64,000 nucleotides of DNA from Bacteroidota bacterium. Its GTDB lineage: Bacteria > Bacteroidota > Bacteroidia > Chitinophagales > Saprospiraceae. This document shows positions 1 through 8,907 of the stretch, one piece after another. The stretch lies in the NCBI GenBank assembly GCA_963169455.1, contig CAUJDW010000017.1, positions 1 through 64,000 of the forward strand, given 5' to 3'. The position numbers and the translations under genes were made by a program. The first letter of the stretch is position 1, and each line of letters begins with the position of its first letter. A model generated the notes under the pieces. The model saw nothing but the letters and a program-made list of their open reading frames with translations, did not search any database and had not been told where the DNA came from.

Positions 1-9
1 ATCGGGTTG

Positions 10-222
10 ATCGGGTTGATCGGGAGACGAGGTGAGCCCTGGCCTGAGGCGAAACCATGGCCGCGGATAAGTCACGGGGTGGCTGAACTTCAGCAAAATC
101 AAGGCAAGCCACCCCGTGACTGGCCTGCCCCGCCCTCGCTGCGCTCAGCCGGGTAAAAAACTTTGATCCGGCTCGCAGAGTCGGGTCTCCCCCTCATTCC
201 GTCTCCCTGACGATTTGTCGGG
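10..222. repeat. 213-bp direct repeat, copy 1
   Basis: This stretch recurs at 324-536 with two substitutions seen by eye. It runs from a TCGGG end through an internal hairpin (arms 71-84 and 107-120, 14 perfect pairs, 22-base loop) and a CCGGATAAA-type segment to GATTTGTCGGG. Non-coding; both ends merge into the short TCGGG tandem array. It looks like an intergenic repeat element duplicated locally. Confidence 0.85.
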
Positions 223-335
223 TCAATCGGGTTAATCGGGTGTTTCGGGTGTTTCGGGTCAATCGGGTCAATCGGGTTGATCGGGTTGATCGGGTTAATC
301 GGGTCAATCGGGTTGATGGGTTAATCGGGTTGATC
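223..335. repeat. 9-bp tandem array (GGGTYRATC-type)
   Basis: About thirteen units of nine bases (GGGTCAATC, GGGTTAATC, GGGTGTTTC, GGGTTGATC) lie in tandem, with one 8-base unit near 311-318. The array sits exactly between the two 213-bp direct repeats. The open frame reading FRVNRVDRV through it is an artefact of the period. Confidence 0.85.
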
Positions 336-536
336 GGGAGACGAGGTGAGCCCTGGCCTGAGGCGAAACCATGGCCGCGGATAAGTCACGGGGTGGCTGA
401 ACTTCAGCAAAATCAAGGCAAGCCACCCCATGACTGGCCTGCCCCGCCCTCGCTGCGCTCAGCCGGGTAAAAAACTTTGATCCGGCTCGCAGAGTCGGGT
501 CTCCCCCTCATCCCGTCTCCCTGACGATTTGTCGGG
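324..536. repeat. 213-bp direct repeat, copy 2
   Basis: Second copy of the 10-222 element, at an offset of 314 bases. The hairpin arms are at 385-398 and 421-434; one substitution in the right arm (G to A) breaks perfect pairing. It ends about 100 bases before the rimK start, so it lies in the rimK 5' region. Confidence 0.85.
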
Positions 537-638
537 AATTTCGGGTTTCTTTAGTTGGGCTTATGGCCACCGTGCCGGGCTTACCAGGCTTTCCTTTCGC
601 CCCAAAACCGTATATTGCCCTTCGATTATCAGCTGCTT

Positions 639-1547
639 ATGAAAATAGCCATTTTGTCGCGGGGGCCGCAGTTGTATTCCACGCAAAGCCTGGTGCGGGC
701 GGGCATGGAGCGCCACCATGAGATGCATATCGTCGACCATGCGCGTTGCACCCTTGTGGTGGGGCGGGGCCGGCCCCAGATATTTTATGGCGACTACGCC
801 TTGCCGCGTTTCGATGCCGTCATTCCCCGCATCGGGGCCTCAGTTACCGGCCTGGGCGCCACGGTGATCAGCCAGTTCGAAATGATGGACGCCTTTTCCG
901 CCGTCCGTCCCGAGGCGCTGCTGCAATCGCGCGACAAGCTGCGGTGCCTGCAGAAACTGGCCCGTTGCGGGATAGAAGTGCCGCGCACCGTAGCGGCCGT
1001 TCCCGGCCAGGACATCATGCCGCTGGTCAACAGCCTGGGCGGTTTGCCCATCGTGATCAAAATGCTGGAGAGCACCCATGGCGTCGGGGTAATCCTTGCG
1101 GAGAGCTTTCACACGGCGGAGTCGGTCATCGAAGCCTTCCAGCGCAAGGGAGAACGGCTCATCATCCAGGAATTTATCGGGGAGGCCAGGGGCGCCGATA
1201 TCCGGGCGCTGGTCGTGGCCGGGGAGGTGGTGGCCAGCATGGAGCGCCGCGCCAAAGCCGGGGAATTCCGCTCGAACCTGCACCGCGGCGCCAGCGCCGA
1301 AGCGGTGGAACTGAGCCCCGATGAGGAAGTGCTGGTAAAGAAGGCCGTCAAGCTCATGGGCCTCGATGTGGCCGGCGTGGATTTCCTGCGCTCCCGCCGC
1401 GGGCCCCTGATCATGGAAGTCAACGCATCGCCCGGGCTGGAAGGCATCGAAGGCATAACGGGCGCCGATGTGGCCGGCAGGATCATCGAATTCGTAGAGC
1501 AGCGCGTGCGCGAACGCCGGCATTTCCAATCGAACACCAGAAAATAG
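639..1547 (+). CDS. rimK: RimK-family ATP-grasp alpha-L-glutamate ligase
   Basis: 302 residues, matching the ~300 of E. coli RimK, which adds glutamates to the C-terminus of ribosomal protein S6. The ATG at 639 (MKIAILSRGP) is chosen because a longer TTG-initiated frame adds 28 residues that the family lacks. Seen: ATP-grasp core with VIKMLESTHGVGV, a basic segment around MERRAKAGEFRSN, and the metal-binding EVNASPGLEGIEG near the C-terminus. The next gene starts four bases after the stop, so the two are probably one operon. The acceptor protein cannot be read from the sequence; S6 or another acidic peptide are options. Confidence 0.9.
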   Translation: MKIAILSRGPQLYSTQSLVRAGMERHHEMHIVDHARCTLVVGRGRPQIFYGDYALPRFDAVIPRIGASVTGLGATVISQFEMMDAFSAVRPEALLQSRDKLRCLQKLARCGIEVPRTVAAVPGQDIMPLVNSLGGLPIVIKMLESTHGVGVILAESFHTAESVIEAFQRKGERLIIQEFIGEARGADIRALVVAGEVVASMERRAKAGEFRSNLHRGASAEAVELSPDEEVLVKKAVKLMGLDVAGVDFLRSRRGPLIMEVNASPGLEGIEGITGADVAGRIIEFVEQRVRERRHFQSNTRK

Positions 1548-1551
1548 AAGC

Positions 1552-2502
1552 ATGCCGGAAAAGCCATTTTTGATACACAATGCCGAAATCGCCCCCGGCC
1601 AGCACGAGATCGTCAGGATTCCAGTTGGCTCGCTTCCCTCGGGTAACGTCATGAGCATCAGGGCCCATGTTTACCGGAGCATGGAACCCGGGCCGGTTTT
1701 GCTGGCTGTGGCAGGCATCCATGGCGATGAGGTGAATGGCGTGGAGATCATCCGCCGCGCCATTACGGAGGGGCTGTTCGAAAACCTGGCCAGGGGCAGC
1801 GTCATCGCCATTCCCATTCTCAACGTTTACGGGTTCATCAATTTTTCCAGGGAGGTGCCCGATGGCAAGGACGTCAACCGTTCCTTTCCCGGCAATATGC
1901 AGGGCTCGCTGGCCTCGCGCGTGGCCCGCACGCTGACCAAAAAGATTCTGCCCTATGCCGATTTCGCCGTCGATTTCCATACCGGCGGCAACGGGACTTA
2001 CAACTTCCCGCAGATCCGCTGCAGCCGGGGTGATCTGCCGGCAGAAAAACTGGCGCTGGCGTTCGGCGCGCCCTTCATCGTAACAAAGCCGCTCATTCCC
2101 AAATCTTTCCGGAAAGCTGCCGCCGAGCATGGAAAAATCGCCCTGGTCTTCGAAGGCGGCGAGAACCTGCGCTACGACAAGCTGGCTATCGACACCGCCC
2201 TGGATGGCCTGCGCCGCCTGCTTTATGCACAGGATATGCTAAAAGAGGAGCCACCTCCTGCAGGCCCCTGCCTGCTGTTGCGCAAGTCGTCATGGGTGCG
2301 CGCTCCCCGGGCCGGCATGTTCCTGTGGAGCAAATGCGCGGGAGAAAAAGTGGAGAAAGGGGAAGTGCTGGGCGTGATCAACGACCCCTATGGCGAATGG
2401 GAAAAACCGGTGCATGCCCCGCGCGAGGCCTGCCTCATCGCCCACAATAACGCGCCGGTCGTCAGCCAGGGCGATGCCTTGTTCCACCTGGGGTGGGAGT
2501 GA
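1552..2502 (+). CDS. Succinylglutamate desuccinylase/aspartoacylase family zinc deacylase
   Basis: 316 residues of the AstE/ASPA zinc carboxypeptidase-like family. Seen: GIHGDE with zinc ligands His57 and Glu60, DVNRSFPG at 107-114 for carboxylate binding, the third ligand His143 in DFHTGG, and a likely catalytic Glu in LVFEGGE. The C-terminal ~70 residues resemble a small biotinyl-like barrel (GVINDPYGEWEKPVHAP). It follows rimK by four bases. The rimK/deacylase pairing recurs in marine bacteria and suggests that an acylated or glutamylated peptide or amino acid is made and unmade. The actual substrate is unknown. Confidence 0.85.
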   Translation: MPEKPFLIHNAEIAPGQHEIVRIPVGSLPSGNVMSIRAHVYRSMEPGPVLLAVAGIHGDEVNGVEIIRRAITEGLFENLARGSVIAIPILNVYGFINFSREVPDGKDVNRSFPGNMQGSLASRVARTLTKKILPYADFAVDFHTGGNGTYNFPQIRCSRGDLPAEKLALAFGAPFIVTKPLIPKSFRKAAAEHGKIALVFEGGENLRYDKLAIDTALDGLRRLLYAQDMLKEEPPPAGPCLLLRKSSWVRAPRAGMFLWSKCAGEKVEKGEVLGVINDPYGEWEKPVHAPREACLIAHNNAPVVSQGDALFHLGWE

Positions 2503-2638
2503 GGGACAAGCGTTTCCGGCAACCCGGTTGGCAGTATGCCAGTACGTCAACTCATCCTTCCTGCGGCTGAAATTGTTAATTACAAAACCAGGGGCTGCGA
2601 AGCCTTCAATCACCTGTGCGAACCCATAAACTGAAACC

Positions 2639-5035
2639 ATGGAAGCCGGAACACTCAGCCAGGAAGGATCAGCCTTCAACAATGGCCTGCAGGCGCCGAT
2701 GGCCCGGGATGAGGATTTTTTCAACCTGCTCGGCATAAGCCCGATACCCTACCGCACCCGGCTTGGGTTCGGGCCTCTGCTTCGGGAAATCGAAGAAAAA
2801 GCGGGCGACGGATCATCCCCTTTGGGAACCATGGCCCGCATGTTGCTCGATCTGCTGGAACAAGCGCCCGAACTGAGGCAGCCCATCGATGATATGCAGG
2901 TTGTGGAAAAACACCAGAGCCTGGTCTCCCTGATGATGGCCATGGTCATCCCTACTGCGGCGCGCCGGAAATTTCTGGCGAAAGTTTCGCCGCCCTTCGG
3001 CCTTGCGCCCATCTATTGCACGCCCACCCTGGGCGAACTGCTGCAGGCCCGGAAGGTGAACTACCTTTTCAATGTCGATAAGAGCCTGGTCGAATGCTCC
3101 ATGGTGGTCAACGCCTGCAGCCTCATCCTGAACAAGTTTTACGGAAAGAACCTCGACGTGGAACCGCCGTTCTCCGTTTCTATCCAGCGGCCCGGCGAAC
3201 TGCTGGACCGGCACTACAAACTGGAATTCGACACCCAGTATATCGACATCAAACTGCTCAAACCGCTCAAGCCGCTGTCGCCGGAGCAGATCAACCACCT
3301 GCTGGGCAATATTTACGACATCGGGCTTTGGCTGAAGCACCTTCCGCCCGAAAATTTTGAATTTGAGGGTTTTGTCGTTGGCGCCCTCATCGACATTACT
3401 GCCGAGGAGGCACTGTCAAGGCTGAAATTCAGCCTGCTGGAACGGGATGCCGTGATCGACGAGGCCAACATCGGGAAGCTTCAGAGCCTGGTGCGCAATT
3501 ATTTTGGGCTGCCCAACCTCCGGCTGGGCCTGACGGCCATCGATTATCCGCTGGAAAATGCCCCCCTGCACAAATACAGGGCCCGCTTCAACTTCCTGGC
3601 CCGGCGGGAGGACAACCTGCTGGCGCCGAAAAACAAGAATTCCATCTACGAAAAAGTGTGCCGCTACAAGGAGGTGCTGCTGGTGGAAGACCTGGAAGAG
3701 GCTGCAAGCCCGACGCCCATCGAAAAAGGCTTGCTGGAAGAGGGCATCCGGAGCATCCTCGTCGCGCCCCTGTTCAACAAAAATAAGCAGGTGATCGGCC
3801 TGCTGGAGATAGGCTCACCGGAGCCCTTCGAACTGCACAGCTTCGTGGAGGTGAAGTTCAAGGAGATCACGGGCCTTTTCTGCATGGCCATGGAACGAAG
3901 CAGGGAAGAAACGGACAACCGCATCGAGGCGATCATGCGGGAGCAGTACACGGCCATTCACCCTTCCGTCGAGTGGAAATTCATCGAGGCTTCGTATGAA
4001 CTGATGGAAAAACGGGAAAAAGACCCCCAAAACGCTACGGCCGAACCCATCCTTTTCAATGAGGTTTACCCGCTTTACGGGCAGGCGGATATCGTCAGCT
4101 CTTCCGAAAAGCGCAACCACGCCATCATGGCCGACCTGGCCGACAACCTCAGCCGCGTGCGGCGGATACTGGAAAAAGGCATCCAAATGGGGCGTTTCCC
4201 TCTGCTCAACCAGTACCACATGATGGTGGGCCGTGACCTGGAAAACCTTAAAAAAGAGTTCAATTCCAATGACGAATCGCGCATTGTGGACTGGCTGCAT
4301 TCGGATATTCATCCCTTGTTCAGGCAGTTGCGCGAGCATTTTCCGGAGCTGGCAGGCCCAATTTCAAGCTATTTCAGTATTCTGGACCCCGGCCTGGGCA
4401 TCGTTTACCGGGAGCGGAAGGCTTACGAGGAGAGCGTAACCCAGCTCAACAACGCCATTGCCAACTACCTGATGCAGCAGCAAAAAGAGGCCCAGAAAAT
4501 ACTGCCGCACTATTTTGAAAAGTACAAAACCGACGGGGTGGAATACGATATCTACGCCGGGCAGTCCCTGCTGAAAAAAGGCCATTTCAGTATGCTGCAC
4601 CTCAAAAACCTGCGCCTTTCGCAGTTAGTGGACATGTGTGAGATCACGCGCATGGTGCACAAGATGCAGAGCACCCTGCCCTTACCCCTCGATACGGCCC
4701 AGCTGATATTCGCCTACAGCACGCCCCTGTCTATCCGATTCCGCACCGATGAGAAGCAATTCGATGTCGACGGCGCCTACAATGTGCGCTATGAGATCCT
4801 GAAAAAGCGCATCGACAAGGCCCTGGTGGAAGGCACGGATGAGCGGCTCACCCAGCCCGGCAAGGTTGCGGTGGTGTTTTTGCAGGAGAAAGACCGGCAG
4901 GAATACCTCGAATACGCCGATTACCTGCTCCATGAAGGCTACATCACCGAACAGGTGGAGAGCCTGCGCGTAGGCAGGCTGCAGGGCGTCCAGGGCCTGC
5001 AGGCCCTGCGCTTTACGGTGAAAATGGGGGATTGA
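2639..5035 (+). CDS. Large GAF-domain protein of unknown role
   Basis: 798 residues with no signal peptide and no obvious membrane segment, so probably cytoplasmic. A GAF-like region lies roughly at residues 280-425 (LVEDLEEA, then SILVAPLFNKNKQVIGLLEIGSP, a typical GAF core strand pattern). The N-terminal ~270 and C-terminal ~370 residues are mostly helical and charged and match nothing I can name. There is no histidine kinase, GGDEF or output motif. Similar ~800-residue GAF proteins occur in Bacteroidota. It stands 136 bases after the deacylase gene and 129 before the barrel gene, probably as its own transcript. Function unknown. Confidence 0.7.
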   Translation: MEAGTLSQEGSAFNNGLQAPMARDEDFFNLLGISPIPYRTRLGFGPLLREIEEKAGDGSSPLGTMARMLLDLLEQAPELRQPIDDMQVVEKHQSLVSLMMAMVIPTAARRKFLAKVSPPFGLAPIYCTPTLGELLQARKVNYLFNVDKSLVECSMVVNACSLILNKFYGKNLDVEPPFSVSIQRPGELLDRHYKLEFDTQYIDIKLLKPLKPLSPEQINHLLGNIYDIGLWLKHLPPENFEFEGFVVGALIDITAEEALSRLKFSLLERDAVIDEANIGKLQSLVRNYFGLPNLRLGLTAIDYPLENAPLHKYRARFNFLARREDNLLAPKNKNSIYEKVCRYKEVLLVEDLEEAASPTPIEKGLLEEGIRSILVAPLFNKNKQVIGLLEIGSPEPFELHSFVEVKFKEITGLFCMAMERSREETDNRIEAIMREQYTAIHPSVEWKFIEASYELMEKREKDPQNATAEPILFNEVYPLYGQADIVSSSEKRNHAIMADLADNLSRVRRILEKGIQMGRFPLLNQYHMMVGRDLENLKKEFNSNDESRIVDWLHSDIHPLFRQLREHFPELAGPISSYFSILDPGLGIVYRERKAYEESVTQLNNAIANYLMQQQKEAQKILPHYFEKYKTDGVEYDIYAGQSLLKKGHFSMLHLKNLRLSQLVDMCEITRMVHKMQSTLPLPLDTAQLIFAYSTPLSIRFRTDEKQFDVDGAYNVRYEILKKRIDKALVEGTDERLTQPGKVAVVFLQEKDRQEYLEYADYLLHEGYITEQVESLRVGRLQGVQGLQALRFTVKMGD

Positions 5036-5164
5036 TTCGCGGCCCCGCATCCGGCAGCGCCATTGCAAATACAATAGAAACATCCCGCCTGCCGTTGAGC
5101 TTTTTCAGGGCTATGGTGTATCCTCCCCGCCGGCAGTCCCGTCATAACTATAAAAGGAGAAAAC

Positions 5165-6211
5165 ATGCCTGATCCCTTTGGGCCTAAATTTTTGCTGCTT
5201 GCCTGCTTCCTTTTGCCGTGCGCCGGCGGAATCGCCCAGTATAGCCCGCAGCCTCCACATGAAGGAGGGGTGGAACTGGCGAAGGAAAAACTTTTTTGCC
5301 AGCCGGGCGTGGAAAATTCCTCGAAAGGGCGGGGATTGCTGCTGCAATACGGCAGGGCCGGCAGTTTTACGTACCGGCCTAAGGGCGCTCCGGCCGATGG
5401 TATCCAAAACAGTTCGGTGAGCGGGGCCGAACAGGTCACGGCGAAAATCAAGATTCCGTTGGCCAACAAGCCTGGCTTCAAGGCCTTGCTGGGCTATGAA
5501 TACAATGCGGAAAGTTTTCACATCAGCCGGCCCGGCAGTTTCCGGGGAGATGCTTTTCTCAGCCTTGACGGCAACCCGCTTCGGAGCAATAAATATTCCC
5601 TTTACCTCACCAAGTCCTTTGACGACAAATACTACGCCGGGCTGCGCCTGCGCGCCGCCTACCGCGGCGATTACGATCAGGGCATGAGCCTGGACAGGCG
5701 CTACGCCACCTTCAGCGGCTTGGCCGTTTTTGGCGTCAAACCCCGCCCCGATGTCGAATGGGGCGCCGGGCTGATGTACAGCGACAATTTTTTCAGCAGG
5801 CAATTGCTGCCTTTTGTTATCTATAACCAGAGCTTCAACGACCGCTGGGGCATCGAAGCCGTGCTGCCCGTGCAGGTTATGGGGCGCTATAATTTCAGCC
5901 CGCTGTCCATGCTGTTGTTCGGCGCAGAGTACCAGAGCCAGTCCTACGCCATCGGCCTTCGCGACGGCGGCCTGCCTGCTGTTCACCCATACTACTTCAA
6001 ACATTCGGAAATTGCCCTGAAGGCCTCTTTCGACCAGCACCTGTACTCCTGGCTGTGGCTAAACCTGGAGGCCGGCATGCTGTTGCCGGTGCAAACGAGG
6101 TTTGAGAATGCAGGCCTCGAGGCCGGTTCCTTTCAGGCGCGTGCCGGCCTGCAGCCCTTCTGTAACCTGGGGCTCTTCCTTTCCCCAACAGAAAACACCA
6201 GGCGCCGGTAA
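5165..6211 (+). CDS. DUF6268-like outer-membrane beta-barrel protein
   Basis: 348 residues. An N-terminal hydrophobic segment (FLLLACFLLPCAGGIAQ) acts as signal peptide, ending in the AQ that is common at Bacteroidota cleavage sites. The mature part is made of alternating amphipathic strands with repeated aromatic ends (SLYLTKSFDDKYYAGLRLRAAY, GLMYSDNFFSRQLLPFVIYN), as in porin-like barrels of the DUF6268 type. It converges on the HD/PycTM gene with only six bases between stops. Ligand or pore role cannot be told. Confidence 0.65.
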   Translation: MPDPFGPKFLLLACFLLPCAGGIAQYSPQPPHEGGVELAKEKLFCQPGVENSSKGRGLLLQYGRAGSFTYRPKGAPADGIQNSSVSGAEQVTAKIKIPLANKPGFKALLGYEYNAESFHISRPGSFRGDAFLSLDGNPLRSNKYSLYLTKSFDDKYYAGLRLRAAYRGDYDQGMSLDRRYATFSGLAVFGVKPRPDVEWGAGLMYSDNFFSRQLLPFVIYNQSFNDRWGIEAVLPVQVMGRYNFSPLSMLLFGAEYQSQSYAIGLRDGGLPAVHPYYFKHSEIALKASFDQHLYSWLWLNLEAGMLLPVQTRFENAGLEAGSFQARAGLQPFCNLGLFLSPTENTRRR

Positions 6212-6217
6212 GCGCGC

Positions 6218-7420
6218 CTACATGGCGTAAACGGCGAAGCTGATGCCGAAAACCAGGACGGTCAGGATGATGCCGTACATGAAAATGCTGTAGCAGATGC
6301 GCAACTTCCGGTATTTGTTTCCCAGAGAATGCCCAAGGTAGTAAAGATCCCTCATGATGGACCTTTCCAGGGTGGCGTCATCGGAAATGACCTCCTGCAT
6401 GCCCAGTTCGTATTCTTCGTACTTCATGCGGAAGAAATTACCGAAAAAGAAGAGGTTGGATTTTCCTTCGCTGATCTGCTCCCTGGGGGTATAGCCGGTC
6501 ATGTGGATGGGGCGGGTGGCCAGGGTTGCAAAGATCATGGACAACAGGCAGGTTGCCAGCAGGGCGCCCAGGGGGAATAAGAGGAAAAGGTTGTCCTGTA
6601 TATTGGAAATGGCCAGCGGCATGGCGATGGTGATGATCAGGGCGTTGACGCTCAGCATGATATTCGCCTTGTTGTCGGCCAGGCTGCTGAGGTCCAGGTG
6701 GTTGCGCAGGGCGGTTTTAAACATCATCTGGGCGCTTTTGCTGCTCGTAATGGCTCCGGCGGCATCCTTGCCGGCATCCCGCGTTTTTTTCTCCTTTTTC
6801 TTTTCTTGATCCTCTCCCTCCTGCATGCTGTCCCGCAGTTCTTTGAGTTTGCGCCGGTTCGCCTCCCATTGTACGCCGTACAACTCCCTGGCCGTATCGG
6901 TAAAAAACTGATGTTTTTTGACAAATTTATAGTTGAGCTTGTACCATTCCGCATCGGTATAGGAGGCGTTCAGGAAAACCTCCCATTCATGGCGCAGCCC
7001 CTCCAGGATTTCCAGGTAATTTTCACTGGCCAGGTTGCTGAGGTCGGCGTCCTTGATCACCTGTTCCAGGGTAGTGGCCGGGATTTTGGGGGGGAAGGTG
7101 ACGTCGATGAGGCTCAGCACTTTATCCAGTTTTTCCTGCGGATAGCCCTTGCTTTCGAGAAATTTCCTGGCCATCTGGCGGCTCAGGGCCTCGTGGCCTT
7201 CGTAGGTTTCCGCATAACCGATATCGTGAAACAGGGTGGCAAGCTCCAGGGTTTCCATGTCCGCCCGGGAAAGCCCCATCGCTTTTCCCAGTTCCACCGC
7301 AGCCTGGCGCACCTTCAGGGTATGGGCCAGGCTGTGGAAGCGGTGGTCCCTTGTCAGCTTTTTCTTCAGAAAGCCTGTAACGTATTCCTCAACTTCGTCT
7401 ACGATTGACAACTGCACCAT
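6218..7420 (-). CDS. HD phosphohydrolase fused to a PycTM-type membrane domain
   Basis: 400 residues. Residues ~25-140 form an HD domain: H29...H33, the His65-Asp66 pair in LFHDIGYAE, and a later Asp in KDADLSNL. A charged linker (EDQEKKKEKKTR) follows. From ~235 the SADNKANIML-like segment (LADNKANIMLSVNALIITI), two hydrophobic helices, and a C-terminal helix ending AVYAM match the Pycsar effector (PycTM/DUF5706) architecture. PycTM domains are known as membrane-damaging effectors triggered by cyclic CMP or UMP. No pyrimidine cyclase lies next to it here, so a defence role is unproven; a nucleotide-controlled membrane function is the alternative. Confidence 0.75.
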   Translation of the reverse strand: MVQLSIVDEVEEYVTGFLKKKLTRDHRFHSLAHTLKVRQAAVELGKAMGLSRADMETLELATLFHDIGYAETYEGHEALSRQMARKFLESKGYPQEKLDKVLSLIDVTFPPKIPATTLEQVIKDADLSNLASENYLEILEGLRHEWEVFLNASYTDAEWYKLNYKFVKKHQFFTDTARELYGVQWEANRRKLKELRDSMQEGEDQEKKKEKKTRDAGKDAAGAITSSKSAQMMFKTALRNHLDLSSLADNKANIMLSVNALIITIAMPLAISNIQDNLFLLFPLGALLATCLLSMIFATLATRPIHMTGYTPREQISEGKSNLFFFGNFFRMKYEEYELGMQEVISDDATLERSIMRDLYYLGHSLGNKYRKLRICYSIFMYGIILTVLVFGISFAVYAM

Positions 7421-7553
7421 GTTCTTCGTTTTAGGGTTTTTCCATCGCCCCGGGTTTCGTGAACAGCCCGAAAGACGGGATAAGTTACTGCGGCTAAATT
7501 AAAATTCCAACGGGCAATTAGTTCCCGGCGCATTTTCATGGCGAAAGCCGGAA

Positions 7554-7568
7554 AAACTTCGGAAGTTT
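7554..7568. repeat. Dispersed AAACTTCSGAAGTTT motif, single copy
   Basis: Reads AAACTTCGGAAGTTT, a near-perfect palindrome. The same 15-mer or its complement recurs at 10547, 10582, 56200 and 56234, always in non-coding 5' or 3' flanks. Confidence 0.7.
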
Positions 7569-7612
7569 GCCCCGGACGTAGTATGCCAACGGCGACAAAG
7601 AAAAATCCGGAT

Positions 7613-8461
7613 ATGATGCGAAAACCCTGCCTGGCGGCGATTACCGCCATCTGGCTTTTGTTTCGGTGCAGCTTCGGCGCCGCCCAGCCGGGCGACAGCC
7701 TGGGCTTTGAAGGCTATTGTGTCAACCCTTGGGCCAGCGGGGGCGCCGTAGCGGCCGGCATAGTGGCCAACCTTATCGGGCAGCCCAGGCTCAACGACCG
7801 GCCTGCCCTGTCGGAAACCACCATTCAGCGGGTGGCCGCCACTTCTGTCAACCCCTTTGACAGCTGGGCGCTGCGGCAGGATTACAGCAAGCGGTGGAGC
7901 GCCCACGAAACATCCGACCGCCTGCTCTATTCCAGCCTGTTCCTGCCTGCTTTGCTTTTCCTGGACAAGGACATCCGCCGCGACTGGGCTCCGGTGGCCT
8001 TGTTATATCTGGAAACCCAGTCCATCAATACCGTGTTGTACGCCTGGGGCCCCATGGGGCCCACCCTGGTCACGCGTTACCGGCCGGCGGTGTACTACGA
8101 AGAACTGCCGCTGGAAGACCGGAATTTCGGCGGCATGCGCAATTCCTTTTACAGCGGGCACGTCGGCTCGACCGCTACGAGCACTTTTTTCACGGCCAAG
8201 GTGCTGGCCGATTACCATCCCGAATGGGGCGGCAAACGCGCTTTGTTGTACGGGCTGGCGGCAATCCCTCCTGCAGTGGTGGGCTATTACCGCATCAGGG
8301 CGCTGCGCCACTTCCCTTCCGATGTGCTGGTGGGGGGGCTGGTGGGCGCGGCCGTTGGCATACTGGGCCCAGAATTGCACAGCCGTTGCCGGAATAAAAT
8401 GGCCTTTTCCGCCGTTTTCGGCCGGGATGCCAAAGGCCTGGGCATGGTTTGCCGGTTTTAG
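7613..8461 (+). CDS. PAP2-family phosphatase, exported
   Basis: About 282 residues from the ATG at 7613 (MMRKPCLAAITAIWLLF), chosen because it gives a clean signal peptide. A longer frame from 7538 would start inside the dispersed AACTTCGGAAGTT repeat; ATG 7583 is the other option. Motifs of the acid phosphatase superfamily: an RYRP segment, YSGHVGS (the PSGH-type motif with Tyr for Pro), and RHFPSD, which carries the catalytic His and Asp. Such proteins remove phosphate from lipids such as undecaprenyl pyrophosphate or phosphatidic acid. A strong terminator follows. Confidence 0.8.
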   Translation: MMRKPCLAAITAIWLLFRCSFGAAQPGDSLGFEGYCVNPWASGGAVAAGIVANLIGQPRLNDRPALSETTIQRVAATSVNPFDSWALRQDYSKRWSAHETSDRLLYSSLFLPALLFLDKDIRRDWAPVALLYLETQSINTVLYAWGPMGPTLVTRYRPAVYYEELPLEDRNFGGMRNSFYSGHVGSTATSTFFTAKVLADYHPEWGGKRALLYGLAAIPPAVVGYYRIRALRHFPSDVLVGGLVGAAVGILGPELHSRCRNKMAFSAVFGRDAKGLGMVCRF

Positions 8462-8484
8462 CTTCTTTGAAGGTTGCAGGGCAT

Positions 8485-8523
8485 AAAAAGGGCCGAACCG
8501 GCTTTTCCGGTTCGGCCCTTTTT
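8485..8523. terminator. Bidirectional intrinsic terminator
   Basis: Perfect 17-bp arms at 8485-8501 and 8507-8523 with a 5-base loop. GC-rich core flanked by A5 on the left and T6 on the right, so it can act on both strands between the convergent PAP2 gene and the small secreted protein gene. Confidence 0.9.
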
Positions 8524-8553
8524 TGCCGTGCAGCACACAGAAGTTTGCGCTGC

Positions 8554-8907
8554 TTACACGCTTCCGGCCTTTTCGGACCGGAATGCTACTTTCAGGCTGT
8601 ATTTTGTTAAAGGCTCTACCCCCTGTGCGTTTACTTTGTGCTTATTCAGGCTGTTGGCGACGTACTCCTTCAGGTATTCATTGTCGGTGAGCACATCCAG
8701 CACGACGATCTCATTGTTTTCGTTGACCATAAAATGGACATAGACCTGGGCTTCGGCGATTCCGAACCTGCTCAGTTGCGGCGCTTCGATCATTTTGGCT
8801 ACCGCCCTGCGCAATTCGGAGTTGGCTTCCACTACTCGGTTGGCAAATGCGAAATGGCCGGCCAGCAGGCACAGCACCAGAAGGGAACTAAAACGAAAGG
8901 TTTTCAT
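8554..8907 (-). CDS. Small exported protein, TonB-C-like
   Basis: About 117 residues from the MKTFRFSSLLVLCLLAGHFAFA signal peptide; an upstream TTG in frame is rejected because the signal peptide starts at the ATG. The mature ~95 residues contain AQVYVHFMVNENNEIVVLDVLTDNEYLKEYV and a final strand SLKVAFRSE. This layout resembles the short TonB C-terminal-like or DUF proteins exported by Bacteroidota. Periplasmic role unknown. It ends at the bidirectional terminator shared with the PAP2 gene. Confidence 0.6.
   Translation of the reverse strand: MKTFRFSSLLVLCLLAGHFAFANRVVEANSELRRAVAKMIEAPQLSRFGIAEAQVYVHFMVNENNEIVVLDVLTDNEYLKEYVANSLNKHKVNAQGVEPLTKYSLKVAFRSEKAGSV

Noticed and set aside
223-335. 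CRISPR-like array in the 9-mer repeats
   Set aside because: The units are contiguous with no unique spacers and no cas genes are near.
240-470. Open frame FRVNRVDRV... on the plus strand
   Set aside because: It is a translation of the 9-mer array and the repeat element, without a credible protein character.
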